Below, in pieces: positions 17,940 to 26,842 of a stretch of 64,000 nucleotides of DNA. The translations under genes were made by a program, and so were the position numbers. The notes under the pieces were generated by a model that was given only the letters and a program-made list of their open reading frames with translations, was not told the origin of the DNA and searched no databases. The DNA lies in assembly GCF_003032475.1 (NCBI RefSeq), contig NZ_CP028369.1, positions 3,596,001 to 3,660,000 on the forward strand, given 5' to 3'. Origin of the DNA: Streptomyces sp. P3 (lineage in GTDB: Bacteria; Actinomycetota; Actinomycetes; Streptomycetales; Streptomycetaceae). The stretch's first letter is position 1, and the number at the start of each line of letters is the position of its first letter.

Positions 17940-20542
17940 CGCTGGGCACTCCCTTCCAGGGGTCGGTGGCCGATGGTCAGCAGCGGCAGGTCGGGCTTGA
18001 TCTGGTCGCGCTCGGGGACGAAGCCGACGACCGGGTCGGGGGTGTCCGGCGCGTTCACGAAGGACACGAACCGGGCCAGCTTCTCGGGGTCGTTGATGGT
18101 GGTCGCCCACTCGTCGGCGTAGTGCGCCACGTGCGCCGTCATCAGGGACTCCAGCTCCTCGCAGATGCCGAGCGAGTCCTCCACCACCACGTCCCGCACG
18201 TGGTCCAGGCCGCCGGGGATGCGCTCCAGCCAGGTCGAGGTGCGCTCCAGGCGGTCCGCGGTGCGGATGTAGAACATCAGGAACCGGTCGATCAGCCGGA
18301 TGAGTTCGGCGTCCGACAGGTCCTGGGCGAGCAGGTCTGCGTGGCGGGGGGTGGCGCCGCCGTTGCCGCCGACGTACAGGTTCCAGCCGTTGGAGGTGGC
18401 GATGACGCCGAAGTCCTTCGACTGGGCCTCGGCGCACTCGCGGGCACAGCCCGACACCGCCGACTTGAGCTTGTGCGGCGACCTGAGCCCCCGGTAGCGC
18501 AGCTCCAGGTCGATCGCCATGCGGACGGAGTCCTGGACGCCGTAGCGGCACCAGGTCTGGCCGACGCAGGACTTCACGGTGCGCAGCGACTTGCCGTAGG
18601 CGTGGCCGGACTCGAAGCCGGCGTCCACCAACCGGGTCCAGATCAGCGGAAGTTGTTCGACCCGGGCGCCGAACATGTCGATCCGCTGGCCGCCGGTGAT
18701 CTTCGTGTAGAGGCCGAAGTCGCGGGCGATCTCACCGATCACGATGAGGCCCTCGGGGGTGATCTCGCCGCCGGGGATGCGCGGGACGACCGAGTAGGAG
18801 CCGTTCTTCTGCAGGTTGGCCAGGAAGTGGTCGTTGGTCTCCTGCAGTGCCGCCTGCTCGCCGTCCAGGACGTAGCCGCTCGCGCCGATGGTCGGGGCGA
18901 GGGACGCGATGATCGAGCCGATCGCGGGCTTGCAGACGTCGCAGCCGTCGCCGCCCCGGGCGCCGTCGCGGCCGTAGCGGTCCAGGAGGTCCTGGTAGGT
19001 GTTGATGCGCAGGGCGAGGACGATCTCGTACAGCTCCTCGCGGGTCTGCGAGAAGCAGCCGCACAGGCCCTTGTCGACCTCGACGCCGCTCGCCTCCAGC
19101 TCGGCGGTGACCAGTTGGCCGAGCACCTTCACGCAGCTGCCGCAGCCGGTGCCGGCCTTGGTGCACTTCTTGACCTCGGGCACGGTCGTGCAGGAGTGCT
19201 CCGTCACCGCGCCGCGGATGGTGCCCTTGGACACGTTGTGGCAGGAGCAGATGATCGCCTCGTCCGGCAGCGCGGACGGGCCGAGCTGGACGGCCTCTCC
19301 GGAACCGGCCGGCAGGACCAGCGACTCGGGGGAGACGGGCGGCACGGACCCGGTGAACGCCCGCAGGGTGCCGTAGGCCTCCGCGTCGCCGACCAGGATG
19401 CCGCCGAGCAGGGTGCCGTCACGGCCGATGACCAGCTTCTTGTACAGGCCGGAGCGGGAGTCGGAGTAGACGACGTCCAGGCAGTCCTCGGCGGTGCCGT
19501 GCGCGTCGCCGAAGGACGCCACGTCCACGCCGAGCAGCTTGAGCTTGGTCGACAGGTCGGCGCCGGTGAAGCTGGCCTCGTCGGCCGCGATCGTCGCCGC
19601 CGCGGTCTCGGCCTGCTCGTAGCCGGGCGCGACCAGGCCGTACACCCGGCCGTCGGCGGCCAGCGCGCACTCGCCGATCGCGAAGACGTGCGGGTCGGCG
19701 ACGGTCCGGCACTGCTCGTCGACGGTGATGCCGCCGCGCTCGCCGACCGTCAGTCCGCAGTCGCGGGCGAGCTGGTCACGGGGACGCACGCCGGCGCTGA
19801 ACACCACCATGTCGGCGGCGAGTTCGGAGCCGTCGGACAGCTTCATGCCGGTGACCGCGCCGTCCTCGCCGACCACGATCTCCTGGGTGCCGACGCCGGT
19901 GTGCACGGACAGGCCCATGTCCTCGATGGTGCGCAGCAGGGCCGCGCCGCCGCCCGCGTCGACCTGGACGGGCATCAGCCGGGGCGCGAACTCCACGATG
20001 TGGGAGGTGAGTCCGAGGCCCTTGAGGGCGCCCGCCGCCTCGAGGCCGAGGAGCCCGCCGCCGACGACTGCGCCGGTCGTGGCGCGCGTCTTCGCGTACT
20101 CCTCGATGGCGAGGAGGTCGTCGATCGTGCGGTAGACGAAGCAGCCCTCCGCGTCCTTGCCCGGAACCGGCGGGACGAACGGGTAGGAGCCGGTGGCGAG
20201 CACGAGGACGTCGTAGTCGACGACCAGTCCGGAGCGGGCGGTCACCCGGCGGGCCTCGCGGTCGACGGTCTCCGCGGGGTCCCCGACGTGCAGTTCGATG
20301 CCGTGCGCGGCGATGAACTCCAGGTCGGTGAGGGACAGGTCCTCGGCCGTCTTACCGGAGAAGTACGAGGTGAGGGCGACGCGGTCGTAGGCGGGACGCG
20401 GCTCCTCACAGAGCACGACCACGCGGTGGGTGGCGGTCAGGCCGCGCTCGGCGAGCGCTTCGAGGAAGCGCTGGCCGACCATGCCGTGGCCGACGAGCAC
20501 GATCGTGGGGGTGGCCTCCGTGGCCTCCGGGGTGGCGGTCAT
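17936..20542 (-). CDS. nirB: NAD(P)H-dependent assimilatory nitrite reductase, large subunit
   Basis: 868 residues from ATG 20542 with GGAGG upstream. Domains in order: FAD/NAD(P) reductase (VLVGHGMVGQRF near residue 16; VVGGGLLGLEAAGAL near 155), BFD-type [2Fe-2S] domain with CSCHNVSKG and CTKAGTGCGSC near 435-475, and the siroheme/[4Fe-4S] reductase domain. The latter has SCVGQTWCRYG near 660 and SGCARECAEAQ near 700, which supply the C-x5-C and C-x3-C ligands. It reduces nitrite to ammonium with six electrons and needs siroheme; a sirohydrochlorin chelatase gene lies at 36.7 kb. It abuts nirD (ATGA overlap) and the upstream oxidoreductase gene (TGATG overlap). Confidence 0.97.
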   Translation of the reverse strand: MTATPEATEATPTIVLVGHGMVGQRFLEALAERGLTATHRVVVLCEEPRPAYDRVALTSYFSGKTAEDLSLTDLEFIAAHGIELHVGDPAETVDREARRVTARSGLVVDYDVLVLATGSYPFVPPVPGKDAEGCFVYRTIDDLLAIEEYAKTRATTGAVVGGGLLGLEAAGALKGLGLTSHIVEFAPRLMPVQVDAGGGAALLRTIEDMGLSVHTGVGTQEIVVGEDGAVTGMKLSDGSELAADMVVFSAGVRPRDQLARDCGLTVGERGGITVDEQCRTVADPHVFAIGECALAADGRVYGLVAPGYEQAETAAATIAADEASFTGADLSTKLKLLGVDVASFGDAHGTAEDCLDVVYSDSRSGLYKKLVIGRDGTLLGGILVGDAEAYGTLRAFTGSVPPVSPESLVLPAGSGEAVQLGPSALPDEAIICSCHNVSKGTIRGAVTEHSCTTVPEVKKCTKAGTGCGSCVKVLGQLVTAELEASGVEVDKGLCGCFSQTREELYEIVLALRINTYQDLLDRYGRDGARGGDGCDVCKPAIGSIIASLAPTIGASGYVLDGEQAALQETNDHFLANLQKNGSYSVVPRIPGGEITPEGLIVIGEIARDFGLYTKITGGQRIDMFGARVEQLPLIWTRLVDAGFESGHAYGKSLRTVKSCVGQTWCRYGVQDSVRMAIDLELRYRGLRSPHKLKSAVSGCARECAEAQSKDFGVIATSNGWNLYVGGNGGATPRHADLLAQDLSDAELIRLIDRFLMFYIRTADRLERTSTWLERIPGGLDHVRDVVVEDSLGICEELESLMTAHVAHYADEWATTINDPEKLARFVSFVNAPDTPDPVVGFVPERDQIKPDLPLLTIGHRPLEGSAQR

Positions 20543-21753
20543 CAGGAGCCTCCATCGTTGGTGAGCAGGTGGAGCAGGGGGCCGCCGTCGGAGGGCAGCG
20601 GCTCTGCTCCCTCCCAGGCGCGGGCGAGCGCGCCGACGGTGCCGAGTTCGCCGACGAGGACCCCGCCGACCAGGCGGTCGTCGCGGACGACGACCTTGCG
20701 GTAGGTGCCCCGGGTGGCGTCGGCGAGTTGTACGACGTCGTCGCCGGGGAGCGGCTCGGTCTCGCCGAAGGCGGCGAGGTCGAAGGCGCTGTTGCCGGCG
20801 AGGGTGAGCCGGGTGAGGACGCGGGTGCCGGTGTAGCGGGTCGCCCGCCCGGCGAGCGACTCGGCCAGCGCGTCGGCCTGTTCCAGGGCGGGCGCGGCGA
20901 GGCCGTACACCGTCCCGTCGTGCTGCGCGCAGTCGCCGATCGCGCGGATGTGGGGGTCGGAGGTGCGCAGCTCGTCGTCGACGAGGACGCCCTTGCGGAC
21001 GGCGAGTCCCGCGTCCTTGGCGAGACCGGCGCGCGGCGAGACGCCGCAGGCCAGCACCACCAGGTCGGCGTCGAGGGCGTATCCGTCGGCCATCTCCACC
21101 GAGCGGACGGCGCCGCCCAGGCAGCGCACGTCGCGCACCCGGCACTCGGTGTGGACCTCGACGCCGAGGTCCTTCAGGTGCCGCAGGACGAGCCGGGAGG
21201 CGTTCGGGTCGAGCTGGCGCTCCATGAGGCGCTCGGCCTGCTGGGCGAGGACGACCTGAGCGCCGCGCACGGCGAGCGCGCGGGCCGCCGAGACGCCGAG
21301 CAGTCCGCCGCCGATGACGACCGCCCGGACACCCGGCCGGACCGCCTTGGACAGGCCGAGGCAGTCGTCCATGGTCCGGAAGGCGTGGACGCCCTCCGGC
21401 AGGACGTGGTCGGGGGTGAACAGGCCGCGCAGCGGCGGCAGCACCGGGTTGGAGCCGGTGGCCAGGACGAGCGTGCCGTACGCGATCTCGGAGCCGTCCG
21501 CGCAGGAGACGGTCCGCCGGTCGCGGTCGATGCCGGTCACCCGGGCCCGGACCAGTCCGGCGGGTGCGGGCAGCGCGATCACCTCGGGGGCGTACCGGCC
21601 GGCCAGCACCTCCGCGAGCAGGACCCGGTTGTACGGCCGGTGCTCCTCCTCGCCGACGAGCAGTGCGGGCGTGCCCAGCTCGCCGAGCCGGCGGGCGAGT
21701 CGGGCGCCCGCGAGGCCGGCACCGATCACCACCACACGCGAATTCGAGGTCAT
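20542..21753 (-). CDS. NirB-like FAD/NAD(P) oxidoreductase, first gene of the nir operon
   Basis: A 403-residue flavoprotein starting MTSNSRVVVIGAGLAGARLA. It has the dinucleotide motif GAGLAG, LATGSNPVLPPLRG near 105, a second fold VIGGGLLGVSAARAL near 150, and a C-terminal domain resembling the NirB reductase module (VVVRDDRLVGGVLVGELG). It lacks the [2Fe-2S] and siroheme domains, so it looks like a free-standing copy of the NirB electron-input module. It probably feeds electrons to nitrite reductase or a related acceptor. Stop/start overlap with nirB indicates coupled translation. A candidate GlnR-type site lies directly upstream. Confidence 0.88.
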   Translation of the reverse strand: MTSNSRVVVIGAGLAGARLARRLGELGTPALLVGEEEHRPYNRVLLAEVLAGRYAPEVIALPAPAGLVRARVTGIDRDRRTVSCADGSEIAYGTLVLATGSNPVLPPLRGLFTPDHVLPEGVHAFRTMDDCLGLSKAVRPGVRAVVIGGGLLGVSAARALAVRGAQVVLAQQAERLMERQLDPNASRLVLRHLKDLGVEVHTECRVRDVRCLGGAVRSVEMADGYALDADLVVLACGVSPRAGLAKDAGLAVRKGVLVDDELRTSDPHIRAIGDCAQHDGTVYGLAAPALEQADALAESLAGRATRYTGTRVLTRLTLAGNSAFDLAAFGETEPLPGDDVVQLADATRGTYRKVVVRDDRLVGGVLVGELGTVGALARAWEGAEPLPSDGGPLLHLLTNDGGS

Positions 21754-21776
21754 GTCCAGGAGCGTGCGGTGCCGAC

Positions 21777-21803
21777 GTTACCCGGCCGCATCACGGTTGT
21801 TTC
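21777..21803 (-). promoter_or_regulatory. Candidate GlnR-type box upstream of the nir operon
   Basis: Plus strand GTTAC-n6-GCATC-n6-GTTTC (minus strand GAAAC-n6-GATGC-n6-GTAAC), with the 11-base period of actinobacterial GlnR sites (GTnAC-n6-GAAAC). It lies 24-50 bases before the first start codon. The central half-site is poor. In S. coelicolor nirB is known to be GlnR-controlled; the assignment here is inferred. Confidence 0.4.
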
Positions 21804-21854
21804 CCGCGAGGAACGCTGCCCTCAGCGGAGCCCCGGCCGCGGTGTGAGGGTTCC

Positions 21855-21886
21855 GGCGTCCAGGCGTCCAGGCGTCCAGGCGTCCC
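21855..21886 (+). repeat. GGCGTCCA octamer repeat
   Basis: Three perfect GGCGTCCA units plus GGCGTCCC, in the spacer between the nir operon and the sortase gene. Confidence 0.85.
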
Positions 21887-21952
21887 GGCCTCTCGGGGAT
21901 CCGGCGATCCGGCGGCTCCCGGGGGTGAGCGGTCCCCGGGGCGGGCCGGCGG

Positions 21953-22579
21953 TCAGCCGCGTGCGGACGTCAGGTGGGCGAACACGACCACGTTGCCCTG
22001 GTAGCCGGTCGCCTTCGAGTAGCCCCCGCCGCAGGTGATCACCCGCAGCTCGGGCCTGCTCGCCGGCCCGTAGACCTTCTCGTCGGGGAAGCCGCGGGCC
22101 GGGTAGAGCTCGACGGCGTCCACGGTGAACACGGCGACGCCGCCGTCGCGCCGGTCCACCTCGACGGCGCTGCCCCTGCGCAGCGCGCCGAGGTCGTAGA
22201 AGACGGCGGGACCGTCGGCGTTGTCGACGTGGCCGGCGACGATCGCGGTGCCCGTCTCGCCGGGGGTGATGCCCGCCTCGTACCAGCCGGCGAGGTTCTC
22301 CTTCTCGGCGGGCGGGACGTCGAGGCTGCCGGACGGGGTGAGGGCGAGCCCCGTCAGCGGGGCGTCGACGTGGATCGCGGGGATGCGGATGCGGTCGGGC
22401 GGGGAGGGCGGCAGCGCAGCGGCGGACCTGCCCGGGACGTCCGGGCCTGCGGTGTGGGCCTGGGCGGCGGACGGCTGTGGCGGGGCGTGCGTCTCGGTGC
22501 CGCTGCGCAGCAGCCACGCGCCGCTGCACAGGGCGGCCGCGGTGACGGCGGCTATGGCGGTGTTGCCGACCCTGCGCAT
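21953..22579 (-). CDS. Class F-type sortase
   Basis: A 208-residue membrane-anchored cysteine transpeptidase. An N-terminal membrane segment (residues 6-27) and a Pro-rich linker precede the sortase barrel, which opens PDRIRIPAIHVDAPLTGLAL. The catalytic His is in VAGHVDN (about 117) and the catalytic Cys in VITCGG (about 182). Where many class F enzymes have YRDN after the Cys, this one reads YQGN, so the usual catalytic Arg position is Gln. It may anchor proteins to the cell wall, but no classical LPXTG substrate is visible nearby. It probably follows the anchored-protein gene at 22834-23388, separated from it by a strong hairpin. Confidence 0.88.
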   Translation of the reverse strand: MRRVGNTAIAAVTAAALCSGAWLLRSGTETHAPPQPSAAQAHTAGPDVPGRSAAALPPSPPDRIRIPAIHVDAPLTGLALTPSGSLDVPPAEKENLAGWYEAGITPGETGTAIVAGHVDNADGPAVFYDLGALRRGSAVEVDRRDGGVAVFTVDAVELYPARGFPDEKVYGPASRPELRVITCGGGYSKATGYQGNVVVFAHLTSARG

Positions 22580-22601
22580 CGGGAGACCCCGTTTCTGTGA
22601 C

Positions 22602-22733
22602 GTCCGGCGTGGTGCCGTCGGCTGGTGACGCCCGACGTGATGACGCCCGACGTGGTGGTCCGGCGTGGTGGTCCGGCACGGTGACGTCCGATGTCGTCAC
22701 GTCCGGCGTGGGTGGCGTCCGGTACGTGGGAGC
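22602..22733 (+). repeat. Degenerate GTGACGTCCGGCGTGGTG repeat tract
   Basis: Seven or more imperfect copies of an 11-18 base unit (TGACGCCCGACGTG, TGGTCCGGCGTGG, TGACGTCCGATG) directly upstream of the sortase gene on the minus strand. It may carry the sortase promoter. Confidence 0.65.
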
Positions 22734-22751
22734 GTGCGGGAACTCCCGTGT

Positions 22752-22790
22752 CCCCCTCCGGGTCGCGAGGGGCGTCGGACCCGGAGGGGG
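22752..22790 (-). terminator. Strong terminator between anchored-protein and sortase genes
   Basis: CCCCCTCCGGGTC pairs perfectly with GACCCGGAGGGGG (13 bp) around a 13-base loop. It lies 44 bases after the stop of the anchored-protein gene, so the sortase gene probably has its own promoter or is expressed by readthrough. Confidence 0.85.
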
Positions 22791-22833
22791 AGGGGACATG
22801 CGGTACCGGCGGACGGACAGCGGAGGGTGTCCG

Positions 22834-23388
22834 TCAGATCCCGTCGCCTCTCGCCCGGCGATGCAGGAGCCAGGTACCGCCCGCGGCGGCGACGGCGAGA
22901 GCCGCCACGCCGGCCGCGGTCTGTACGGGGTCGGTGCCCAGTGCGCCGCCGACCCCCGTCTTCACACTTCCTCGCGGCTGTGTCTGCTGCCGGTCCGAGG
23001 CGAGCACGACCACCAGGTCCCCGGTGATCCGCCGGCCGTCCGCGGCGCACTCCGCGACGATCTCGTAGGTGCCGGGCTGCGCGCTCGGCGGTACCCCGAA
23101 CCGCCCGGCCGCCTCGCCCTCGTGGGCGTCGGGCGCGAGCGGGAAGCGGCCTGCGCCCACGGCTCCGGCGTCGCCGGCCGCCGCGCCGGCCCCGCAGTCC
23201 GCCGTGTTCACCGAGACCTGTCCGCCCGGCACCGCGGTGGCCGGGTACACCTCCAGGCGCCCGGCGTCGGTGCCGCTGCCGGCGGTGACGGCGTGCGCGG
23301 GCGCGGCGAAGGCGGCCGCGACGGTGACGGCGAGCGCGGTACCGGTCAGCAGACGGGTGGTCAGCAGACGGGCGGTCCGTCGTCGCAT
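22834..23388 (-). CDS. Exported protein with C-terminal membrane anchor
   Basis: ATG 23388 is chosen because AAGGAG lies five bases upstream; it gives 184 residues. There is a signal peptide (residues 1-38, ending APAHA), an extracellular domain with a Cys pair (NTADCGAGA and IVAECAADG), VPPSAQPGTYEIVAEC near 110, then a KTGVGGALGTDP linker and a final membrane segment GVAALAVAAAGGTWLLHRRA with a positive tail. This resembles Streptomyces surface proteins found next to sortases, but no LPXTG motif is seen. It is probably a cell-surface protein. Function unknown. Confidence 0.8.
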   Translation of the reverse strand: MRRRTARLLTTRLLTGTALAVTVAAAFAAPAHAVTAGSGTDAGRLEVYPATAVPGGQVSVNTADCGAGAAAGDAGAVGAGRFPLAPDAHEGEAAGRFGVPPSAQPGTYEIVAECAADGRRITGDLVVVLASDRQQTQPRGSVKTGVGGALGTDPVQTAAGVAALAVAAAGGTWLLHRRARGDGI

Positions 23389-23604
23389 CGATGCTCCTTC
23401 GAGCTCGCTCCTCGAGATTCCCTGCCTCTCCGAGGTAAGTGGCAGCGGGACGGACACGCTCGCTGATGGTGTGTCAGGAATGGGATGAACGGGTGTCGGA
23501 CGTGCTGCGCCCGGAGTGGTCCGCGGTGGCGTTTCACCAGGTCACCTGTGTGGAGACGGAGTCCCCCGGAAATCCGTCCGCAGGGGGTGTGAACGGGTGA
23601 CCGG

Positions 23605-24036
23605 TCAGTGCCGGGTGAGCCAGTCGCCGCCCTCGATCGGCTTCCCGCGCACCCGCAGGCCGGCGGCGACGGCCGGCGCGGCCACGTACACCCAGGCGCG
23701 GACGGGAGCGGCGCCGGCCGCCCTCGTCACCTCGCGTGCGACGCGCTCGTAGAGGTTGCGCGGGTCGGCGGGCGCGTACTCCTCCAGCCGGTCGAGGTCG
23801 GCGAGCAGACGGGCGTACGCCTCGGGGCGGGCCGTCACGAGGTCCCCGGCGACGGTCAGGCCGGCTTCGTCGGGCTCCTCGACGGCGTAGGGGTAGCCGG
23901 GCCCGTCGTAGAGCACCGCGCCCGGCAGCCGGGCCGGCTCCTCGCGCAGGGTGCGGCCGTGCAGGAAGCGGTCGTGGTTGACCTGGCCGGGGCGCAGGGT
24001 GCCGTAGACGAAGAAGGGGAGTGCGGGGGCGGTCAC
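23605..24036 (-). CDS. Gamma-glutamylcyclotransferase-family protein
   Basis: 143 residues with the family signature FFVYGTLRPGQVNH at the start, GAVLYDGPGYPYAVEE near 40 and the putative catalytic Glu in LDRLEEYAPADP near 85, followed by RVRAWVYVA-type strands. The family includes cyclotransferases that form 5-oxoproline from gamma-glutamyl compounds, but AIG2-like members have varied roles. It is cytosolic and divergent from the M4 protease gene. Confidence 0.85.
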   Translation of the reverse strand: MTAPALPFFVYGTLRPGQVNHDRFLHGRTLREEPARLPGAVLYDGPGYPYAVEEPDEAGLTVAGDLVTARPEAYARLLADLDRLEEYAPADPRNLYERVAREVTRAAGAAPVRAWVYVAAPAVAAGLRVRGKPIEGGDWLTRH

Positions 24037-24189
24037 GGAACCGATTCTCTCTCCTCACCGCCCCTGCACCGGTCCCTCGCGTCGATGCTATGGACATGAC
24101 ATGTCGAGGCCTCTTAAATGCCAGGACGACGTCAGCGCCATCCCCACGCGCGCCCCCACGGCGCCTTCATGAGGAGACCGAAGAGACTG

Positions 24190-25836
24190 ATGAGTCGGAT
24201 ACGGCAGCACGTCCGAGGTTCCCGTCTCGCCACCACCGGCATCGCCGTCACCACGGCCGCACTCCTGGCGGCCGCGCTCTCCCCGGCCGCCGGCGCGGCC
24301 GACAGACCGACCCGCGCCACCGCCCTCGACAACGCGGCGGCGGTCCTCGCCGACCGGGCCGCGGCCCTGGGTCTCACCTCCGGGCAGGACACGTCCGTCC
24401 GTGACGTGGTGGTCGACAAGGACGGTGTCCAGCACGTCCGTTACGACCGCACCTACCGGCAACTCCCCGTGCTCGGCGGGGACTTCGTGGTCCACATGGC
24501 CCCCGACGGCTCGTACCGCAGCGCGGACCGCGCGACCGGGGCGGCGATCTCCCTGCCGACCATCACCCCGAAGGTCTCCGCACCCAAGGCCGCCGACGTC
24601 GCCGTGAACGCGCTGCGCGCGTCCAACCTCGGTGAGCGTCTGAACCAGGTGAAGGCCAAGCCGCAGCTGGTCGTCGACGCCCTGCACGGCGCCCCGCGAC
24701 TGGCCTGGCGGACCAACGCCGTCGGGCTGGACTCGCTCGGCAACCCGGTCGCCCGCACCGTGCTGACCGACGCGCGCACCGGCGCCCAGATCGACGCCTG
24801 GGACGCCCTGGAGACGGCGACCGGCGACGGCAAGTCCCTGTACGGCGGCACGGTCCCGCTGCAGACGACCCAGTCCGGCTCGACGTACCAGCTCAAGGAT
24901 CCGACGCGCGGCAACACGTACACCGGCGACGCCGAGAACAAGACCGACCTGTGCTTCTTCGGCATCTGCTTCAGCCGGGCCCCCGCCACGCTGTTCACGG
25001 ACGCGGACAACCACTGGGGGACGGGAGCCGCGGCCGACCGTGCGACGGCCGCCGTGGACGCCCAGTACGGCACCGACGTGACCTGGGACTACTACAAGAA
25101 CGTGCACGGCCGCAACGGCATCGCGGGCGACGGCAAGGGCTCCTACAACCGGGTCCACTACGGCAACAACTACGCCAACGCCTTCTGGGACGACAGCTGC
25201 TTCTGCATGACGTACGGCGACGGCAACGCCACGCAGCTCGGCCCGCTCGTGGGGCTGGACGTGGCCGGACACGAGATGTCGCACGGCGTGACGTCGAAGT
25301 CGGCGAACCTGACCTACTCGGGCGAGTCCGGCGGTCTGAACGAGGCGACGTCCGACATCTTCGGCTCGCTGGTGGAGTTCTACGCCAACAACTCCTCCGA
25401 CGCCGGCGACTACCTCATCGGAGAGAAGATCGTCCGCTCCGGCTTCGGCCGGGACGCCCTGCGCTACATGGACAAGCCGAGCAAGGACGGCAGTTCGGCG
25501 GACTCCTGGAGCAGTTCTGTCGGCAACCTCGACGTGCACTACTCCTCGGGCGTCGCCAACCACTTCGCCTACCTCCTCGCGGAGGGCAGCGGAACGAAGA
25601 CGATCAACGGCGTCACCTACAACTCCCCCACCTCCAACGGCTCGACGGTCACCGGCATCGGCCGCGACAAGCTGGGCGCCATCTGGTACCGGGCCCTGAC
25701 GGTCTACATGACGTCCTCCACCAAGTACGCGGGTGCGCGGACGGCCACCCTGAACGCCGCCCGTGACCTCTACGGCGCCGGCAGCACGGAGTACAACGCG
25801 GTGGCGGCGGCCTGGAGCGCCGTCAACGTCAACTGA
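24190..25836 (+). CDS. Secreted M4-family (thermolysin-like) zinc metalloprotease
   Basis: ATG 24190 (with GAAGAGA just upstream) gives 548 residues; ATG 24169 would add seven. There is a signal peptide ending near AAGAA, then an FTP/PepSY-type propeptide to about residue 210, then the mature domain. The zinc motif is GHEMSHGV near 360 and the third ligand motif GGLNEATSDIFGS near 382; SGVANHFAYLL carries the catalytic His near 462. It ends after the alpha-helical domain with no C-terminal pre-peptidase domain. It likely degrades extracellular protein. A perfect 16-bp terminator follows. Confidence 0.95.
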   Translation: MSRIRQHVRGSRLATTGIAVTTAALLAAALSPAAGAADRPTRATALDNAAAVLADRAAALGLTSGQDTSVRDVVVDKDGVQHVRYDRTYRQLPVLGGDFVVHMAPDGSYRSADRATGAAISLPTITPKVSAPKAADVAVNALRASNLGERLNQVKAKPQLVVDALHGAPRLAWRTNAVGLDSLGNPVARTVLTDARTGAQIDAWDALETATGDGKSLYGGTVPLQTTQSGSTYQLKDPTRGNTYTGDAENKTDLCFFGICFSRAPATLFTDADNHWGTGAAADRATAAVDAQYGTDVTWDYYKNVHGRNGIAGDGKGSYNRVHYGNNYANAFWDDSCFCMTYGDGNATQLGPLVGLDVAGHEMSHGVTSKSANLTYSGESGGLNEATSDIFGSLVEFYANNSSDAGDYLIGEKIVRSGFGRDALRYMDKPSKDGSSADSWSSSVGNLDVHYSSGVANHFAYLLAEGSGTKTINGVTYNSPTSNGSTVTGIGRDKLGAIWYRALTVYMTSSTKYAGARTATLNAARDLYGAGSTEYNAVAAAWSAVNVN

Positions 25837-25853
25837 CCTCCACCGCCTGCGAC

Positions 25854-25894
25854 GCCGCGTCCCGCCCCGACGACCTCCCGGGGCGGGACGCGGC
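25854..25894 (+). terminator. Terminator after the metalloprotease gene
   Basis: GCCGCGTCCCGCCCCG pairs perfectly with CGGGGCGGGACGCGGC (16 bp) around a 9-base loop, 17 bases after the stop. Confidence 0.9.
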
Positions 25895-25975
25895 GCGATC
25901 CCGCTTCCCCGTGGCCTGATCACCCGCTACGCTCCCTCCGCGCGCATCCGGCGCGAGCAGGGGGTACCGGGGGTA

Positions 25976-26698
25976 ATGGGGGACATGACCGAGGAAGTCG
26001 CCGCGGCCGAGAAGGGCCCGAACGCGTGGGCTCAGGCCATCGCGGCGCTGGTGGTGGTCGGGGCGCTGGGTGGCGCGCTGTACGTCATCCAGCAGAACGA
26101 CGCGAAGGCCGCCGCGGAGGCCGCCGACAAGCCGGCCACCTGCCGGGTCGACGACGAGGACGCGAAGGCCGCCGCAGCCGCGAAGGCGGCGCACCGCATC
26201 GCCGGGACGCAGTTGTGCGCGGCGCTGAACCGCGCGGACCTGCCGACGCTCCTCGGCACGCCCGCGGAACGGGCGCGGACGGCCTACGGCAGTGACGGCT
26301 CGGTCGAGACGGGGGACAAGTCGATCCCGTCCCCCGAGGGGACCGTCCAACTGGACACCTACACGGTGAAGTTGTCGCGGTCCTACGACGGTCTCCCGAT
26401 CGCCGGGATGCAGGACCTGCTGAACGAGGCGCAGACGAAGACGGTCGCCGGTCACCCCGCGGTGCTCTACTCGAGTCCGACGATCGCCATCCAGTTCAAC
26501 CTGGGCGGAGGCAAGTCGCGGAGCGCGCCCGGCGGCATCGCCCGCACCCTGGTCGTCGCCCCGGACGCCAAGGACCGCGGCGGCTCCTACGAGCTCTCCA
26601 TCTGGCGCCAGGACGACGTGCGGCCGGACGACGCGGCACTGCTGCGCGTCGCCCAGCTGGTCCTGCCCACGATCCCGGGCTGGGCCACCGCCCGCTGA
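25976..26698 (+). CDS. Membrane-anchored protein of unknown function
   Basis: About 240 residues from ATG 25976 (ATG 25985 is possible). After a short cytosolic start there is one membrane segment (AQAIAALVVVGALGGALYVI, residues about 20-40), an Ala/Lys-rich linker, and an extracytoplasmic domain with two Cys (CRVDDED near 60, QLCAALNRADLPTLLGTP near 85), DTYTVKLSRSYDGLPI and WRQDDVRPDD near the end. It resembles small Streptomyces membrane proteins of unknown function (possibly the DUF6215 group, from memory). It converges with the MFS gene across a shared terminator. Confidence 0.75.
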   Translation: MGDMTEEVAAAEKGPNAWAQAIAALVVVGALGGALYVIQQNDAKAAAEAADKPATCRVDDEDAKAAAAAKAAHRIAGTQLCAALNRADLPTLLGTPAERARTAYGSDGSVETGDKSIPSPEGTVQLDTYTVKLSRSYDGLPIAGMQDLLNEAQTKTVAGHPAVLYSSPTIAIQFNLGGGKSRSAPGGIARTLVVAPDAKDRGGSYELSIWRQDDVRPDDAALLRVAQLVLPTIPGWATAR

Positions 26699-26786
26699 CG
26701 AACCGACCGGCGCCGTCGCACACCGTCCGGTCACGCCGTCGTCCCGGAACCCGGTGAGGGCGGTCGGAGTCCGCCGCACCCACGCC

Positions 26787-26821
26787 GAAGGCCGGCGCCC
26801 TCACGTGGGGCGCCGGCCTTC
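26787..26821. terminator. Bidirectional terminator
   Basis: GAAGGCCGGCGCCC pairs perfectly with GGGCGCCGGCCTTC (14 bp, 7-base loop) between two convergent genes. It could serve both strands. Confidence 0.9.
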
Positions 26822-26842
26822 CCGGTGCGGCAGTCGTGACGG

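Noticed and set aside
17966..20704. 912-codon open frame on the plus strand over nirB
   Set aside because: Mirror frame of nirB codon bias with no recognisable domains.
22602..22733. Direct repeats considered as a CRISPR array
   Set aside because: Units are short and degenerate, without unique spacers or cas genes. The same applies to the tracts at 4770, 31826 and 43613.
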